Assembly: GCF_003865405.1 (NCBI RefSeq)
Contig: NZ_RQVQ01000007.1
Location: 48,969 to 112,968 of the forward strand
Length of the DNA: 64,000 nt
From: Paenimyroides tangerinum
GTDB taxonomy: Bacteria > Bacteroidota > Bacteroidia > Flavobacteriales > Flavobacteriaceae
Reading direction: 5' to 3'
Each line of letters opens with the position of its first letter. Positions within the stretch are counted from its first letter, which is position 1. A program made the position numbers and the translations under genes. Below the pieces are notes generated by a model. It was not told the origin of the DNA. It saw only the letters and a list, made by a program, of their open reading frames with translations, and did no database searches. Positions 44,069 through 53,010 of this stretch are shown piece by piece.

Positions 44069-46458
44069 TAATTTCTCAACGGTTTCCCTTTTGTTAACAT
44101 GAATTGGATTCTTTCTAAGGTTTTTCTTTCTGTACATAATGATAAGAAAGCTTCACGTTCTAAATCCAATAAATATTGTTCTGTAACTAAAGTAGGTTCA
44201 GATAAATCACCTCCAGCCATAACGTATGCTAATTTGTTAGCGATTTTACGATCGTGTTCAGAGATGTATTTACCTGCCATCATACCATCAGTTCCTACTA
44301 AGAAAGCACCTAAAGCTTGTTTTCCTAATACTTCAATATCTTTGCGACGAACTGGTTGCGTATATCCGGCTTCAGCCATTAATAAAGCGTGTTTCTTAGC
44401 TTCAGCAATCTGACGGTTTTTGTTTACAACCACTACGTCTTTTCCTTTTTGTAATATTCCTAAGTCAAAAGCTTCGTAAGCAGAAGTAGCCACTTTAGCA
44501 GTTCCAACAGTTAAAAAATACTCTTGTAAAACGTTAAGTTTTACATCGTTTTTCTTGAATTGGTCTGCAGCACGTAAAGTCATTTCTTTAGAACCACCAC
44601 CACCTGGGATTACACCAACTCCGAATTCAACTAATCCAATATAAGTTTCAGCAGTAGCTACAGCTCTATCGGCATGCATTGTTAACTCACATCCACCACC
44701 TAATGTCATCGTATGAGGAGCTGCAATTACTGGAATTCCAGAATAACGTACTCTCATCATAGTATCTTGGAAAGCTTTGATAGAGAAGTTTAACTCATCG
44801 TATTCTTGCTCAACTGCCATCATGAAGATCATTCCTAAATTAGCTCCAACAGAGAAATTTGCTCCTTGGTTACCAATTACTAAACCGTCGTATTTTTGTT
44901 CAGCGATATCAATAGCTTTGTTAATTCCAGAAATAACTCCACCACCAATTGAGTTCATTTTAGAATGGAATTCTAAATTTAAGATTCCGTCTCCTAAATC
45001 GAATAATGAAGTTTCAGCGTTGCCCCAAACTTTTTTCGTATCACGAATGTTGTCAAGAATAATAAACGCATCTTGTCCTGGAATTTTCTTTTGAGATTTT
45101 GAAGTAATATCGTAGTAATAATTAACTCCTTCTTTAACTATGTAGAACGATTTGTTTCCAGAATCTAACATTTCTTGAACCCAAGCAGCTGGTTTTTCAC
45201 CAATCTCATTCATGAATTCTAATGCTTTTTCTACACCAATGGCATCCCAAATTTGGAAAGGTCCGTGTTCCCATCCAAAACCAGCTTTCATTGCATCGTC
45301 GATTTTATATAAATCGTCAGTGATTTCAGGAACGCGGTTTGAAACGTAAGTGAATAATCCGGCAAATGATTTACGATAGAATTCACCTGCTTTGTCTTTT
45401 CCTTTGACTAAAACTTTAAAGCGATCGACTACTTTATCAATAGTTTTAGTTAATTCTAAAGTTTGGAAAGATGCTTTTTTAGCTGAACGATATTCTAATG
45501 TATCTAAATCTAACGACAAGATATCTTTATCTACTTTTTTGTAGAATCCTTGTTTTGTTTTGCTTCCTAACCATTTGTTTTCCATCATGTGGTTGATGAA
45601 AGTAGGAAGTTTGAAAAGTTCATGAGCTTCGTCATTCGGACAATTTTCGTATAATCCGTTTGCTACATGAACTAAAGTATCTAAACCAACAACATCAACC
45701 GTACGGAAAGTAGCTGATTTAGGTCGTCCGATAACCGGACCTGTTAATTTATCAACTTCTTCAATTGTCATTCCCATTTCTTTTACAAGGTGGAATAAAC
45801 TCATGATTCCGTAAATACCAATTCTGTTACCAATAAATGCAGGCGTATCTTTAGCAATAACCGAAGTTTTTCCTAGGAATTTTTCTCCATATCCATTTAA
45901 GAAGTCTAAAACTTCTGTGGATGTTTTTGGACCAGGTATGATTTCGAATAATTTTAAATAACGAACAGGGTTAAAGAAGTGTGTACCGCAGAAGTGTTTT
46001 TGGAAATCTTCGCTTCTTCCTTCACTCATAAACTGAATTGGAATACCAGAAGTGTTTGAAGTAATCAACGTTCCTGGTTTTCTGTATTTTTCAATTTGTT
46101 CATAAACCGCCTTTTTAATATCAAGACGTTCTACAACAACTTCAATAATCCAATCAACATCTTTAATTTTAGCTAAATCATCCGTTGTGTTTCCTGTAGA
46201 AATTCTGCTAGCAAATTTCTTGTCATAAATAGGAGACGGGTTTGATTTTAATGAAGCTGCTAAGTTGTCGTTAACCATACGGTTGCGAACTACTTTACTT
46301 TCTAAGGTTAATCCTTTTTTCTCTTCAGCTTCCGTTAATTGATTCGGAACGATGTCTAATAATAAAACTTCGACACCAATGTTAGCAAAGTGACAAGCAA
46401 TTCCCGAGCCCATAATTCCGGAACCGATAACTGCCACTTTCTTAATTAGTCTTTTCAT
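44068..46458 (-). CDS. fadB: 3-hydroxyacyl-CoA dehydrogenase/enoyl-CoA hydratase fusion
   Basis: A 796-residue beta-oxidation enzyme with dehydrogenase first and hydratase last, the order of Bacillus FadN rather than E. coli FadB. VAVIGSGIMGSGIACHFANIG is the NAD-binding start (in part), GTHFFNPVRYLKLFEII contains the catalytic His, and FIGNRIGIYG follows. The hydratase half has VGANLGMIFMMAVEQ and LGGGCELTMHADRAVA with ETYIGLVEFGVGVIPGGGG, giving the oxyanion hole and glutamate. Second gene of the MarR-controlled operon. Confidence 0.94.
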   Translation of the reverse strand: MKRLIKKVAVIGSGIMGSGIACHFANIGVEVLLLDIVPNQLTEAEEKKGLTLESKVVRNRMVNDNLAASLKSNPSPIYDKKFASRISTGNTTDDLAKIKDVDWIIEVVVERLDIKKAVYEQIEKYRKPGTLITSNTSGIPIQFMSEGRSEDFQKHFCGTHFFNPVRYLKLFEIIPGPKTSTEVLDFLNGYGEKFLGKTSVIAKDTPAFIGNRIGIYGIMSLFHLVKEMGMTIEEVDKLTGPVIGRPKSATFRTVDVVGLDTLVHVANGLYENCPNDEAHELFKLPTFINHMMENKWLGSKTKQGFYKKVDKDILSLDLDTLEYRSAKKASFQTLELTKTIDKVVDRFKVLVKGKDKAGEFYRKSFAGLFTYVSNRVPEITDDLYKIDDAMKAGFGWEHGPFQIWDAIGVEKALEFMNEIGEKPAAWVQEMLDSGNKSFYIVKEGVNYYYDITSKSQKKIPGQDAFIILDNIRDTKKVWGNAETSLFDLGDGILNLEFHSKMNSIGGGVISGINKAIDIAEQKYDGLVIGNQGANFSVGANLGMIFMMAVEQEYDELNFSIKAFQDTMMRVRYSGIPVIAAPHTMTLGGGCELTMHADRAVATAETYIGLVEFGVGVIPGGGGSKEMTLRAADQFKKNDVKLNVLQEYFLTVGTAKVATSAYEAFDLGILQKGKDVVVVNKNRQIAEAKKHALLMAEAGYTQPVRRKDIEVLGKQALGAFLVGTDGMMAGKYISEHDRKIANKLAYVMAGGDLSEPTLVTEQYLLDLEREAFLSLCTERKTLERIQFMLTKGKPLRN

Positions 46459-46484
46459 AATTGGTATGGATATTTAGTTGTTCG

Positions 46485-46913
46485 TTAATATATTTTCTTT
46501 GAAGCGATTAGTTCTTGAATTTTTTGATTCATATCAATAAATTTTTCTAATTCGTCATTAGTAAATGTTTCTAAAAGCTTTTCATTGAATTGAATAACGC
46601 TATTTTTAGATAACGCTCTCTTTTCAACACCTAGAGGCGTAAGATGAATAAAAACACCTCGACCATCTTTTGGATTTTTTCTTTTCTCAATCAAACCTTT
46701 TTCTTCCATAGTTTTTAAGGTTCGGGTCAAGCTTGTTGCTTCCATTCCTAACTTTGGAGCTAAAGATGTTGATGGAGTTCCTTCTTTGTCTATATTTAAT
46801 AAAGCATAACCTAAAGCCATTGTTGCACCGTATTTTGAAGCATCTTCATTATACATTCTCGCAATAGCTTGCCAAGTAGCTTTAATAACAGAATCTACCG
46901 TTTGGTTTTTCAT
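46485..46913 (-). CDS. MarR-family transcriptional regulator of beta-oxidation
   Basis: A 142-residue winged-helix regulator. The DNA-binding part reads TPSTSLAPKLGMEATSLTRTLKTMEEKG (in part) followed by the wing KNPKDGRGVFIHLTPLG with the conserved Asp-x-Arg. It is the first gene of the fadB-fadA-dehydrogenase operon, so it probably autoregulates and controls fatty-acid degradation, with an acyl-CoA or fatty acid as a plausible ligand. A near-perfect palindrome lies over its promoter. Confidence 0.92.
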   Translation of the reverse strand: MKNQTVDSVIKATWQAIARMYNEDASKYGATMALGYALLNIDKEGTPSTSLAPKLGMEATSLTRTLKTMEEKGLIEKRKNPKDGRGVFIHLTPLGVEKRALSKNSVIQFNEKLLETFTNDELEKFIDMNQKIQELIASKKIY

Positions 46914-46935
46914 CTAAAAAAAATTCTTCTAAATT

Positions 46936-46943
46936 CAAATATA
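46936..46943 (-). promoter_or_regulatory. -7 element of the marR-fad operon
   Basis: On the minus strand TATATTTG matches TAnnTTTG exactly, 22 bases upstream of the marR start at 46913. The expected -33 position falls inside the adjacent palindrome. Confidence 0.7.
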
Positions 46944-46946
46944 AAA

Positions 46947-46974
46947 AAAAATAGTATGCACGCATACTATTTTT
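46947..46974. promoter_or_regulatory. Palindromic operator for the MarR regulator
   Basis: Perfect 13-base arms (AAAAATAGTATGC and its complement) with a 2-base centre. It starts 3 bases upstream of the -7 element and spans the spacer to the -33 region, the classic position for repression. Length and symmetry suit a MarR dimer. No second copy of the AGTATGC half-sites in this arrangement was seen elsewhere in the window. Confidence 0.75.
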
Positions 46975-47022
46975 GTATTTTTTTTTAATTTAACATTAAA
47001 AAAATGATTTAATTATTTATGT

Positions 47023-48804
47023 TTATTTAATATCGTATATCTTGTTATAAAGGTGTTTATATTTTTCTAAAATAACTTTTCGTTTTAATTTTAGAGTTGG
47101 AGTTAATTCTCCAGAATCGATAGACCAGATATTAGGAGTTAATTCAAATTTTTTGATTTGTTCCCATTTACCGAATTTTTCGTTTAGATTATTTACTTCT
47201 TCTTGAATTCTTTCGATAACTTCTTCGTTGTTACAAACCTCTTTTAGATTGAAACCAACACTTATTCCTTTTCGATTAGCCCATTCTTTGATAAAATCAA
47301 AATTTGGTTGAATTAAAGCAGCTGGCATTTTTTGTCCTTCTCCAACAACCATAATTTGGTCAATAAAACGTGATTGTTTCATTGTGTTTTCAATCATTTG
47401 TGGAGCAACGTATTTTCCTCCAGAAGTTTTAAACATCTCCTTTTTACGGTCGGTAATAAATAAAAAACCTTCATCGTTAATCTTTCCGATATCACCTGTG
47501 TGAAACCAACCATCTATAAAAGCTTCATTCGTTTTATCATCTTCTTTATAATAACCTTGTGAAATTGAAGGTCCTTGTGCTAAAATTTCACCATCTTCAG
47601 CAATCTTTATTTTGACATTACTTAATACTTTTCCTACAGAACCAATTCGCCAACCGTCATTTCTTCTATCGTTTACCGATATAACAGGAGAGGTTTCTGT
47701 AAGTCCATAACCTTCTAATACTGGTAAATCAGCTGCAGCAAATATTTTTGCTAATCTTGGAGAAAGAGGAGCAGAACCAGAAACTAAATAATCTAAATTT
47801 CCACCAAGTGCATCGTGCCATTTAGAGAAGATTAGTTTTCGTGCCCATTTCAATTGCCAATTGTACCAACTTCCTTTTGGAGCTGGTATGTCGTATTTTT
47901 CACCTAAACTAAGTGCCCAGAAGAATAAACTTTTTTTAATACCTGTTAGTTCAGAACCTTTTGCGTGAATTTTATCATAAACTTTTTCAAGTACACGAGG
48001 TACAACTGTCATTAATTTGGGTTTTATTTCTTGAAGATTTTGAGAAATGGTTTCAATTGATTCTGCAAAATTTATAGTAACACCATTATATTGATAGATA
48101 TATAAAACCGTTCTTTCGAAAATATGACAACATGGTAAAAAACTTAATGATGTAGAAGTTCCAGGAACAATATCAAATCGCTCTGTACTTCCTAAAACAT
48201 TAGCAATAATATTCTCATGAGTAAGTAAAACACCTTTTGGCCTTCCGGTAGTTCCTGATGTATAAATAATTGAGGCTAAATCTTTAGGGTGAATATTGTT
48301 TCTTACCGCTTCAACTTGGTCTTGATTGAAAGCCAAATCTCCAGCTTCTAAAACTTGAGACCAATTGGCACAACCTTTAATTTCATCGAAACAAAAAATA
48401 CCTCTAAGCTTAGGAATATTAAATTTGACTTTATCTAATTTTTCAAGGATTTCTTTATCTGAAATAAAAACATAAGTACTTTCTGAATGTTTGATAATAT
48501 ATTCATAATCTTCAGCAGAAATAGTAGGATAAATAGGAACAGTTACTGCACCAGTTTGTAAAATACCAATATCCATAATATGCCATTCGGTTCGGTTGCT
48601 TGAAGTAATTAGGGCAATTTTATCTCCTTTTTTTACTCCCATCTGTAATAAAGCTCTAGTAATAGCATTTGCCTTATCAATATAGTCTTTTGTTGATGTA
48701 GCTTCCCAAATTCCATTCTTTTTTGTAACAAAAGCTTTATCTAAAGGATAATGTTGTTGTTGGTAATATGGGATGTCGAATAAGCGCGTAATTATAGTAT
48801 CCAT
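47023..48804 (-). CDS. Long-chain acyl-CoA synthetase
   Basis: A 593-residue AMP-forming ligase from the ATG at 48804 (MDTIITRLFDIPYYQQ); a further upstream ATG at 48873 would add an unlikely hydrophobic leader. Motifs: SIIYTSGTTGRPKGVLLTHENI (in part), VLEGYGLTETSPV, GWFHTGDIGKINDEGFLFITDR (in part) and the KTSGGKYVAPQMIE linker. It activates fatty acids for the neighbouring beta-oxidation operon. About 110 bases separate it from marR, and it may be separately promoted. Confidence 0.93.
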   Translation of the reverse strand: MDTIITRLFDIPYYQQQHYPLDKAFVTKKNGIWEATSTKDYIDKANAITRALLQMGVKKGDKIALITSSNRTEWHIMDIGILQTGAVTVPIYPTISAEDYEYIIKHSESTYVFISDKEILEKLDKVKFNIPKLRGIFCFDEIKGCANWSQVLEAGDLAFNQDQVEAVRNNIHPKDLASIIYTSGTTGRPKGVLLTHENIIANVLGSTERFDIVPGTSTSLSFLPCCHIFERTVLYIYQYNGVTINFAESIETISQNLQEIKPKLMTVVPRVLEKVYDKIHAKGSELTGIKKSLFFWALSLGEKYDIPAPKGSWYNWQLKWARKLIFSKWHDALGGNLDYLVSGSAPLSPRLAKIFAAADLPVLEGYGLTETSPVISVNDRRNDGWRIGSVGKVLSNVKIKIAEDGEILAQGPSISQGYYKEDDKTNEAFIDGWFHTGDIGKINDEGFLFITDRKKEMFKTSGGKYVAPQMIENTMKQSRFIDQIMVVGEGQKMPAALIQPNFDFIKEWANRKGISVGFNLKEVCNNEEVIERIQEEVNNLNEKFGKWEQIKKFELTPNIWSIDSGELTPTLKLKRKVILEKYKHLYNKIYDIK

Positions 48805-49029
48805 AATATTTATGTTTTGTTGAAAATTTAAATATTCTATACGCAAAATAGGTATAATAAATATTACTTGCAAATTTTTTTTATTATGTATAAAAAAATG
48901 TGCTTTTTGTAATCAATTTGTAAGTTTGGTAAAAAAACGTGTGATTATTCATTTAAAAAACGCACCTTTGTACAAAATAAATAAAAAAGAGGTTTCTATT
49001 TTTAAATTTAGAATTTCCTCAAATTAAGA

Positions 49030-50304
49030 ATGACTACATTTAAAGAATTACAATTAATAGAACCTATTCAAAAAGCTTTAGAAGCTCAAGGATACGAAAC
49101 TCCAACTCCAATTCAGCAACAAGCAATTCCACACGTTTTACAAGGGAAAGATTTATTTGGTTGCGCACAAACAGGAACCGGAAAAACAGCAGCTTTTGCA
49201 ATTCCAATTTTACAACAATTGGCTTTACGCGAAACTGAAAAAGGAAAACGTAAAATCAGTACCTTAATATTAACTCCAACAAGAGAATTAGCTACTCAGA
49301 TTGAAGAGAATTTCCAAGAATATGGAAAAAACTTAGATTTGAGAACTGCAGTAATTTTTGGTGGAGTAAATCAGAATAATCAAGTTAAAAGATTACAAAA
49401 TGGTGTTGATATTTTAGTAGCAACTCCAGGACGATTATTGGATTTAATAAGTCAAAAATATATAAGTTTAGCACATATCGAAATTTTTGTTTTGGATGAA
49501 GCTGACCGTATGTTGGATATGGGATTTATTCACGATGTAAAAAAATTACTTACGATAATTCCTAAAAAACGTCAAACTTTATTTTTCTCGGCTACGATGC
49601 CAGATAGTATTTTGAGTTTGGCAAATTCAATTTTGACAAATCCTGTTAAAGTTGAGGTTACACCAGCTTCGACTACTGCAGAAACGATTAAACAATCGGT
49701 TTATTTTATCGATAAAGACAATAAGAATTTATTATTGTTAGATAATTTAAGAAAAGATATCGATGATAGTGTTTTAGTTTTTACAAGAACGAAACATGGT
49801 GCCGATAAGATTGTAAAGTTTTTAGAAAAAAACAACGTAAAATCAGCTGCGATTCACGGAAATAAATCTCAGAATGCAAGACAACGTGCTTTAGATAATT
49901 TCAAAACGAAAGAAATTAAGGTTTTAGTCGCTACTGATATTGCTGCTCGTGGAATTGATATTGATAATTTACTTTATGTTATCAATTACGATTTACCGAA
50001 TATTCCAGAAACCTATGTTCACAGAATTGGTCGTTCAGGTAGAGCAGGAGCGAAGGGAATTGCAATTTCATATTGTAATTATGAAGAAAAAGCATATTTA
50101 AAAGATATTCAGAAAATTACTGGAATTCAAGTTCCAGTTATTGAAAATCATCCGTATCCGATGGAAGTTTTTGTAGTTGAGAAAAAAGAGCAAAAAGCAA
50201 GACCTCCACGTTCTCAGCAAGCAAGTAATAAACCGAAAGAGAAAGTAAGTCAAAAACCGAAATCTTCTGAAAGGTCTAATAAACCTAAACGAAATAGAAT
50301 TTAG
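49030..50304 (+). CDS. rhlE: DEAD-box RNA helicase, RhlE type
   Basis: A 424-residue helicase with every DEAD-box motif: [18 protein letters not shown] (Q motif), [11 protein letters not shown] (I), PTRELATQI (Ia), [20 protein letters not shown] (II), SATMPD (III), [24 protein letters not shown] and [10 protein letters not shown] (VI). The C-terminal 50 residues are Lys/Arg/Pro/Ser-rich, typical of RhlE-like proteins that act on ribosomal RNA or mRNA. It is a single-gene unit divergent from the acyl-CoA synthetase gene, with a terminator behind it. Confidence 0.93.
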   Translation: MTTFKELQLIEPIQKALEAQGYETPTPIQQQAIPHVLQGKDLFGCAQTGTGKTAAFAIPILQQLALRETEKGKRKISTLILTPTRELATQIEENFQEYGKNLDLRTAVIFGGVNQNNQVKRLQNGVDILVATPGRLLDLISQKYISLAHIEIFVLDEADRMLDMGFIHDVKKLLTIIPKKRQTLFFSATMPDSILSLANSILTNPVKVEVTPASTTAETIKQSVYFIDKDNKNLLLLDNLRKDIDDSVLVFTRTKHGADKIVKFLEKNNVKSAAIHGNKSQNARQRALDNFKTKEIKVLVATDIAARGIDIDNLLYVINYDLPNIPETYVHRIGRSGRAGAKGIAISYCNYEEKAYLKDIQKITGIQVPVIENHPYPMEVFVVEKKEQKARPPRSQQASNKPKEKVSQKPKSSERSNKPKRNRI

Positions 50305-50310
50305 ATATTT

Positions 50311-50339
50311 AAAGCAGCCTAATTTAAGGTTGCTTTTTT
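50311..50339. terminator. Terminator after the RNA helicase gene
   Basis: Stem AAAGCAGCCT/AGGTTGCTTT (one G-T pair) around a 6-base loop followed by a T-tract; between convergent genes. Confidence 0.8.
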
Positions 50340-50343
50340 GTTT

Positions 50344-50913
50344 TTAAAACAAACTCATTTGTTGAGGTTCTTGATTGGGTAAACTTAGAAACGGAATTGT
50401 TTTATAAATTTCATATTGTTTGATTTCAGGATTGAATTTTCGAATGGTAATTGAATCAACAATTAAGTTTATATCTAATGGAAAATTTAAAATAGCTAAA
50501 GCTTCATCAAACTTTTGAATTCCTCGACCAATCGAAATATGAGGATCAGAACCGATGTGATTACTTTTTATTGTAGTTGTTTTTTGAATCTTTTTCATCA
50601 CTTCTATTAATGATTTTTTTGAATCGCTGTCTGGTTCTATGAAAATAGTTTTATTACTTGGATAGGAATTAAAATGCGTACATCGAACAGAAAAAGGTTG
50701 GAAGCTATTACAACATCTTTGCAATTGTTTTATGGTTAATTCGAGTTCTTTTTCGTTTGCAAAAATTTCTTTTATGGTGATATGCGCCATTGCATTTCTA
50801 CTTTTATAACTTCCAATATTTGAAGCTAGTAAATCTTTGTATGATTTTATTAGTGAAACAATTTCATTAGAAGGTACAATTGCAATGCTGTATTTTTCGT
50901 TTAGATTTTCCAT
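50344..50913 (-). CDS. 2H phosphoesterase (2'-5' RNA ligase-like) protein
   Basis: A 189-residue protein started at MENLNEKYSIAIVPS (ATG at 50913; another at 50925 adds four residues). It has both His-x-Thr/Ser motifs of the 2H superfamily, MAHITIKE and DPHISIGRG, that form the active site of cyclic phosphodiesterases and 2'-5' RNA ligases. The C-terminus ends QEPQQMSLF. It is probably an RNA or cyclic-nucleotide phosphodiesterase in the cytoplasm. No operon partner is evident. Confidence 0.82.
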   Translation of the reverse strand: MENLNEKYSIAIVPSNEIVSLIKSYKDLLASNIGSYKSRNAMAHITIKEIFANEKELELTIKQLQRCCNSFQPFSVRCTHFNSYPSNKTIFIEPDSDSKKSLIEVMKKIQKTTTIKSNHIGSDPHISIGRGIQKFDEALAILNFPLDINLIVDSITIRKFNPEIKQYEIYKTIPFLSLPNQEPQQMSLF

Positions 50914-50944
50914 TATTCGATACATGAATATTTTTGAATATACG

Positions 50945-50977
50945 AAAAATGCACTTCAATTCGAAGTGCATTTTTTT
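50945..50977. terminator. Terminator with long A- and T-tracts
   Basis: Stem AAAAATGCACTTC/GAAGTGCATTTTT with a 5-base loop; follows the leftward gene ending at 50977. Confidence 0.85.
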
Positions 50978-51351
50978 TATTTATTTGTAAAACTTTTGAA
51001 TAAAACTCGATTGTCGTAGTTTACCATTTCAATCGTTATGTCTTTCATGTCTTTATCTTTTCCTTCAATCACATAAAGTTTTCCGCCTTCAACGACTTTG
51101 TTACTTCTTGAAAAATCAATATCGCCGTGAGTTAAACAATTTTTTACTTCGTCTAAAGTAATGGTTTTTTCGTTTAACATTTTTTCGGTTTCATCAGAAA
51201 AAGTTAGCGGCTTGTTTCTTATATCTTTTAAAACTCGGCAGTTTGGTAAATAGCAAAATGTGGTATCTTTTTGATGCATGAAAAAATATACTGCAAAAGC
51301 TCCAATCATCAATCCTAATAAATAGTATGCTAATCTTTGTTGAAATTTCAT
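50977..51351 (-). CDS. DUF4258-like small protein with N-terminal membrane anchor
   Basis: A 124-residue protein with one N-terminal membrane helix (about 9-24, YYLLGLMIGAFAVYFFM). The rest resembles DUF4258: DETEKMLNEKTITLDEVKNCLTHGDIDFS (in parts) and GGKLYVIEGKDKDMKDITIEM. Family function is unknown; some DUF4258 members are toxin-like RNases, but a membrane anchor argues for a different role here. Confidence in the family is moderate. It is flanked by a terminator downstream and the alanine dehydrogenase gene end upstream. Confidence 0.6.
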   Translation of the reverse strand: MKFQQRLAYYLLGLMIGAFAVYFFMHQKDTTFCYLPNCRVLKDIRNKPLTFSDETEKMLNEKTITLDEVKNCLTHGDIDFSRSNKVVEGGKLYVIEGKDKDMKDITIEMVNYDNRVLFKSFTNK

Positions 51352-51397
51352 TCTAAATAATTTTGAGCAAAAATAAGAATAAAACCATTAGAAAAAC

Positions 51398-52594
51398 TTA
51401 AAAAACTATTAAATTAATGTCTTTATAATCTAACGAAAACCATTCGCCAATCTGTTGATTTACTAAAATTCCTTGATACATATAAACACCCGCACGAATA
51501 TTTTTGTTGTATAACAAAACGTTCTCAATGCCACCATTTTCAGCTAAATCCAATAAATATGGAGAAATAATATTACTAATTGCCAAAGTTGCTGTTTTTG
51601 AATATCTCGATGTAATATTCGGAACACAATAATGAATTACATTAGATTTTATGATTGTAGGTTTTTCGTGCGTGGTAAGTTCTGATGTTTCAAAACAACC
51701 TCCGTTATCAATACAAACATCTACGATAATCGCGCCTGGTTTCATTCGTTGAACCATAATTTCTGAAACGATAATCGGAGAACGATTTTTTCCACGAATA
51801 GCACCAATTGCAACATCACATCGCATTAATGCTTTTTGAAGAACGGTTTCTTGAATGGTTGAAGTAAATATGCGATGTTGTAAATTTTCTTGTAATCGTT
51901 TTAATCGATGAATCGAATTATCGAAAATTTTCACATTTGCACCTAAACCTAAAGCAGTTCTAGCTGCATTTTCAGCAACGTTTCCAGCTCCAATAATTAC
52001 AACTTCGGTATTTGGAATTCCTGTAATATTTCCGAATAATAAACCTTTTCCTTTATGACATTTGGTCATCAATTCAGAGGCAATATGAATCGAAGCTACA
52101 CCAGCAATTTCGCCTAAAGCACTCAAAAAAGGATGTGTTGATTCTTGGTCTTGAATCGATTCAAAACCCAATGCTGTAATTTTCTTTTTAGCTAATGCTT
52201 CAAAGTAATTCTTGTTTTGCATTTTTAATTGAACGGCAGAAATCAAATATGTTTTTGGTTTCATAAATCCAATTTCTTCTAAAGTTGGCGGTTCAACTTT
52301 CAGAACAATCGGACATTCAAAAATCTTTTTATTGTCTTTTGTGATGTCTGCACCAGCTTCGCTATATTCTTTATCGGAATAATTCGCTTCGATTCCAGCA
52401 TTGGATTCAATAAGAATTCGATGGCCAGCATTCACAAACATTTTAACCGCTTCTGGAGTTAAACAAACGCGTTTTTCAAACTTGAAATTTTCTTTAGGAA
52501 TTCCAATAAACAACTGACTACGATGTTTTCGTATTTCTAAAGTTTCTTCTTGCGGCATTAATTCGCTCTTTGAAAAAGGTGTTTTAATTCCCAT
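51398..52594 (-). CDS. ald: Alanine dehydrogenase/PNT-family protein
   Basis: A 398-residue protein of the alanine dehydrogenase/pyridine nucleotide transhydrogenase alpha family. The N-terminal substrate domain includes IGIPKENFKFEKRVCLTPEAV and GIEANYSDKEY; the NAD-binding domain begins VVIIGAGNVAENAARTALGLGANVKIFD (in part) followed by IVDVCIDNGGCFETSE. Canonical enzymes convert L-alanine to pyruvate and ammonia using NAD+. The Flavobacteriia version is about 25 residues longer at the N-terminus than the Bacillus enzyme. It starts 8 bases after tsaE. Confidence 0.88.
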   Translation of the reverse strand: MGIKTPFSKSELMPQEETLEIRKHRSQLFIGIPKENFKFEKRVCLTPEAVKMFVNAGHRILIESNAGIEANYSDKEYSEAGADITKDNKKIFECPIVLKVEPPTLEEIGFMKPKTYLISAVQLKMQNKNYFEALAKKKITALGFESIQDQESTHPFLSALGEIAGVASIHIASELMTKCHKGKGLLFGNITGIPNTEVVIIGAGNVAENAARTALGLGANVKIFDNSIHRLKRLQENLQHRIFTSTIQETVLQKALMRCDVAIGAIRGKNRSPIIVSEIMVQRMKPGAIIVDVCIDNGGCFETSELTTHEKPTIIKSNVIHYCVPNITSRYSKTATLAISNIISPYLLDLAENGGIENVLLYNKNIRAGVYMYQGILVNQQIGEWFSLDYKDINLIVF

Positions 52595-52602
52595 GTTATA
52601 TG

Positions 52603-53010
52603 TTATTTAAAAATGATTTTTCTTATGTTTTCGTCAATCAATTCAAACTTAATTGTATGATGTTCATCAGGAATTAAATTTGGTGTTTTTTCTGGCCATT
52701 CAATAAAACACCAATTTCCAGAATCAAAATATTCATCAATTCCCATATCGTAAGCTTCTTCCTCTTCTTCTAATCGATATAAATCAAAATGAAAAACGGT
52801 CTGATTTGTTTCCGTTTTATATTCGTTTACGATTGAAAAAGTTGGACTATTTGCAACATCAATCACACCTAATTCTTTTGATAAAGCTTTGATTAATGTG
52901 GTTTTTCCTGCGCCCATTTGACCATCAAATAAAATTACTTTATGATTTGATTGGTTAATGATTTCTTTGGCAATATTTTGAATATCAGCTAATTTAAATA
53001 AAAATTCCAT
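52603..53010 (-). CDS. tsaE: tRNA t6A modification ATPase TsaE
   Basis: A 135-residue P-loop protein with Walker A GQMGAGKTTLIKAL, VANSPTFSIVNEY and FHFDLYRLEEEEEAYDMGIDEYF (in part), all TsaE hallmarks. It drives the TsaB-TsaD complex that makes N6-threonylcarbamoyl-A37 in tRNAs. Its ATG overlaps the porX stop by one base, the usual flavobacterial order porX-tsaE-ald. Confidence 0.95.
   Translation of the reverse strand: MEFLFKLADIQNIAKEIINQSNHKVILFDGQMGAGKTTLIKALSKELGVIDVANSPTFSIVNEYKTETNQTVFHFDLYRLEEEEEAYDMGIDEYFDSGNWCFIEWPEKTPNLIPDEHHTIKFELIDENIRKIIFK

Noticed and set aside
48805..48873. N-terminal extension of the acyl-CoA synthetase
   Set aside because: The added residues are unlike the family start, and MDTIITRLFD fits the homologues.
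48805..49029. Possible riboswitch or small RNA in the gap before the RNA helicase gene
   Set aside because: Only AT-rich sequence and an imperfect -7 motif (CACCTTTG near 48963) were seen; no conserved stem could be drawn.
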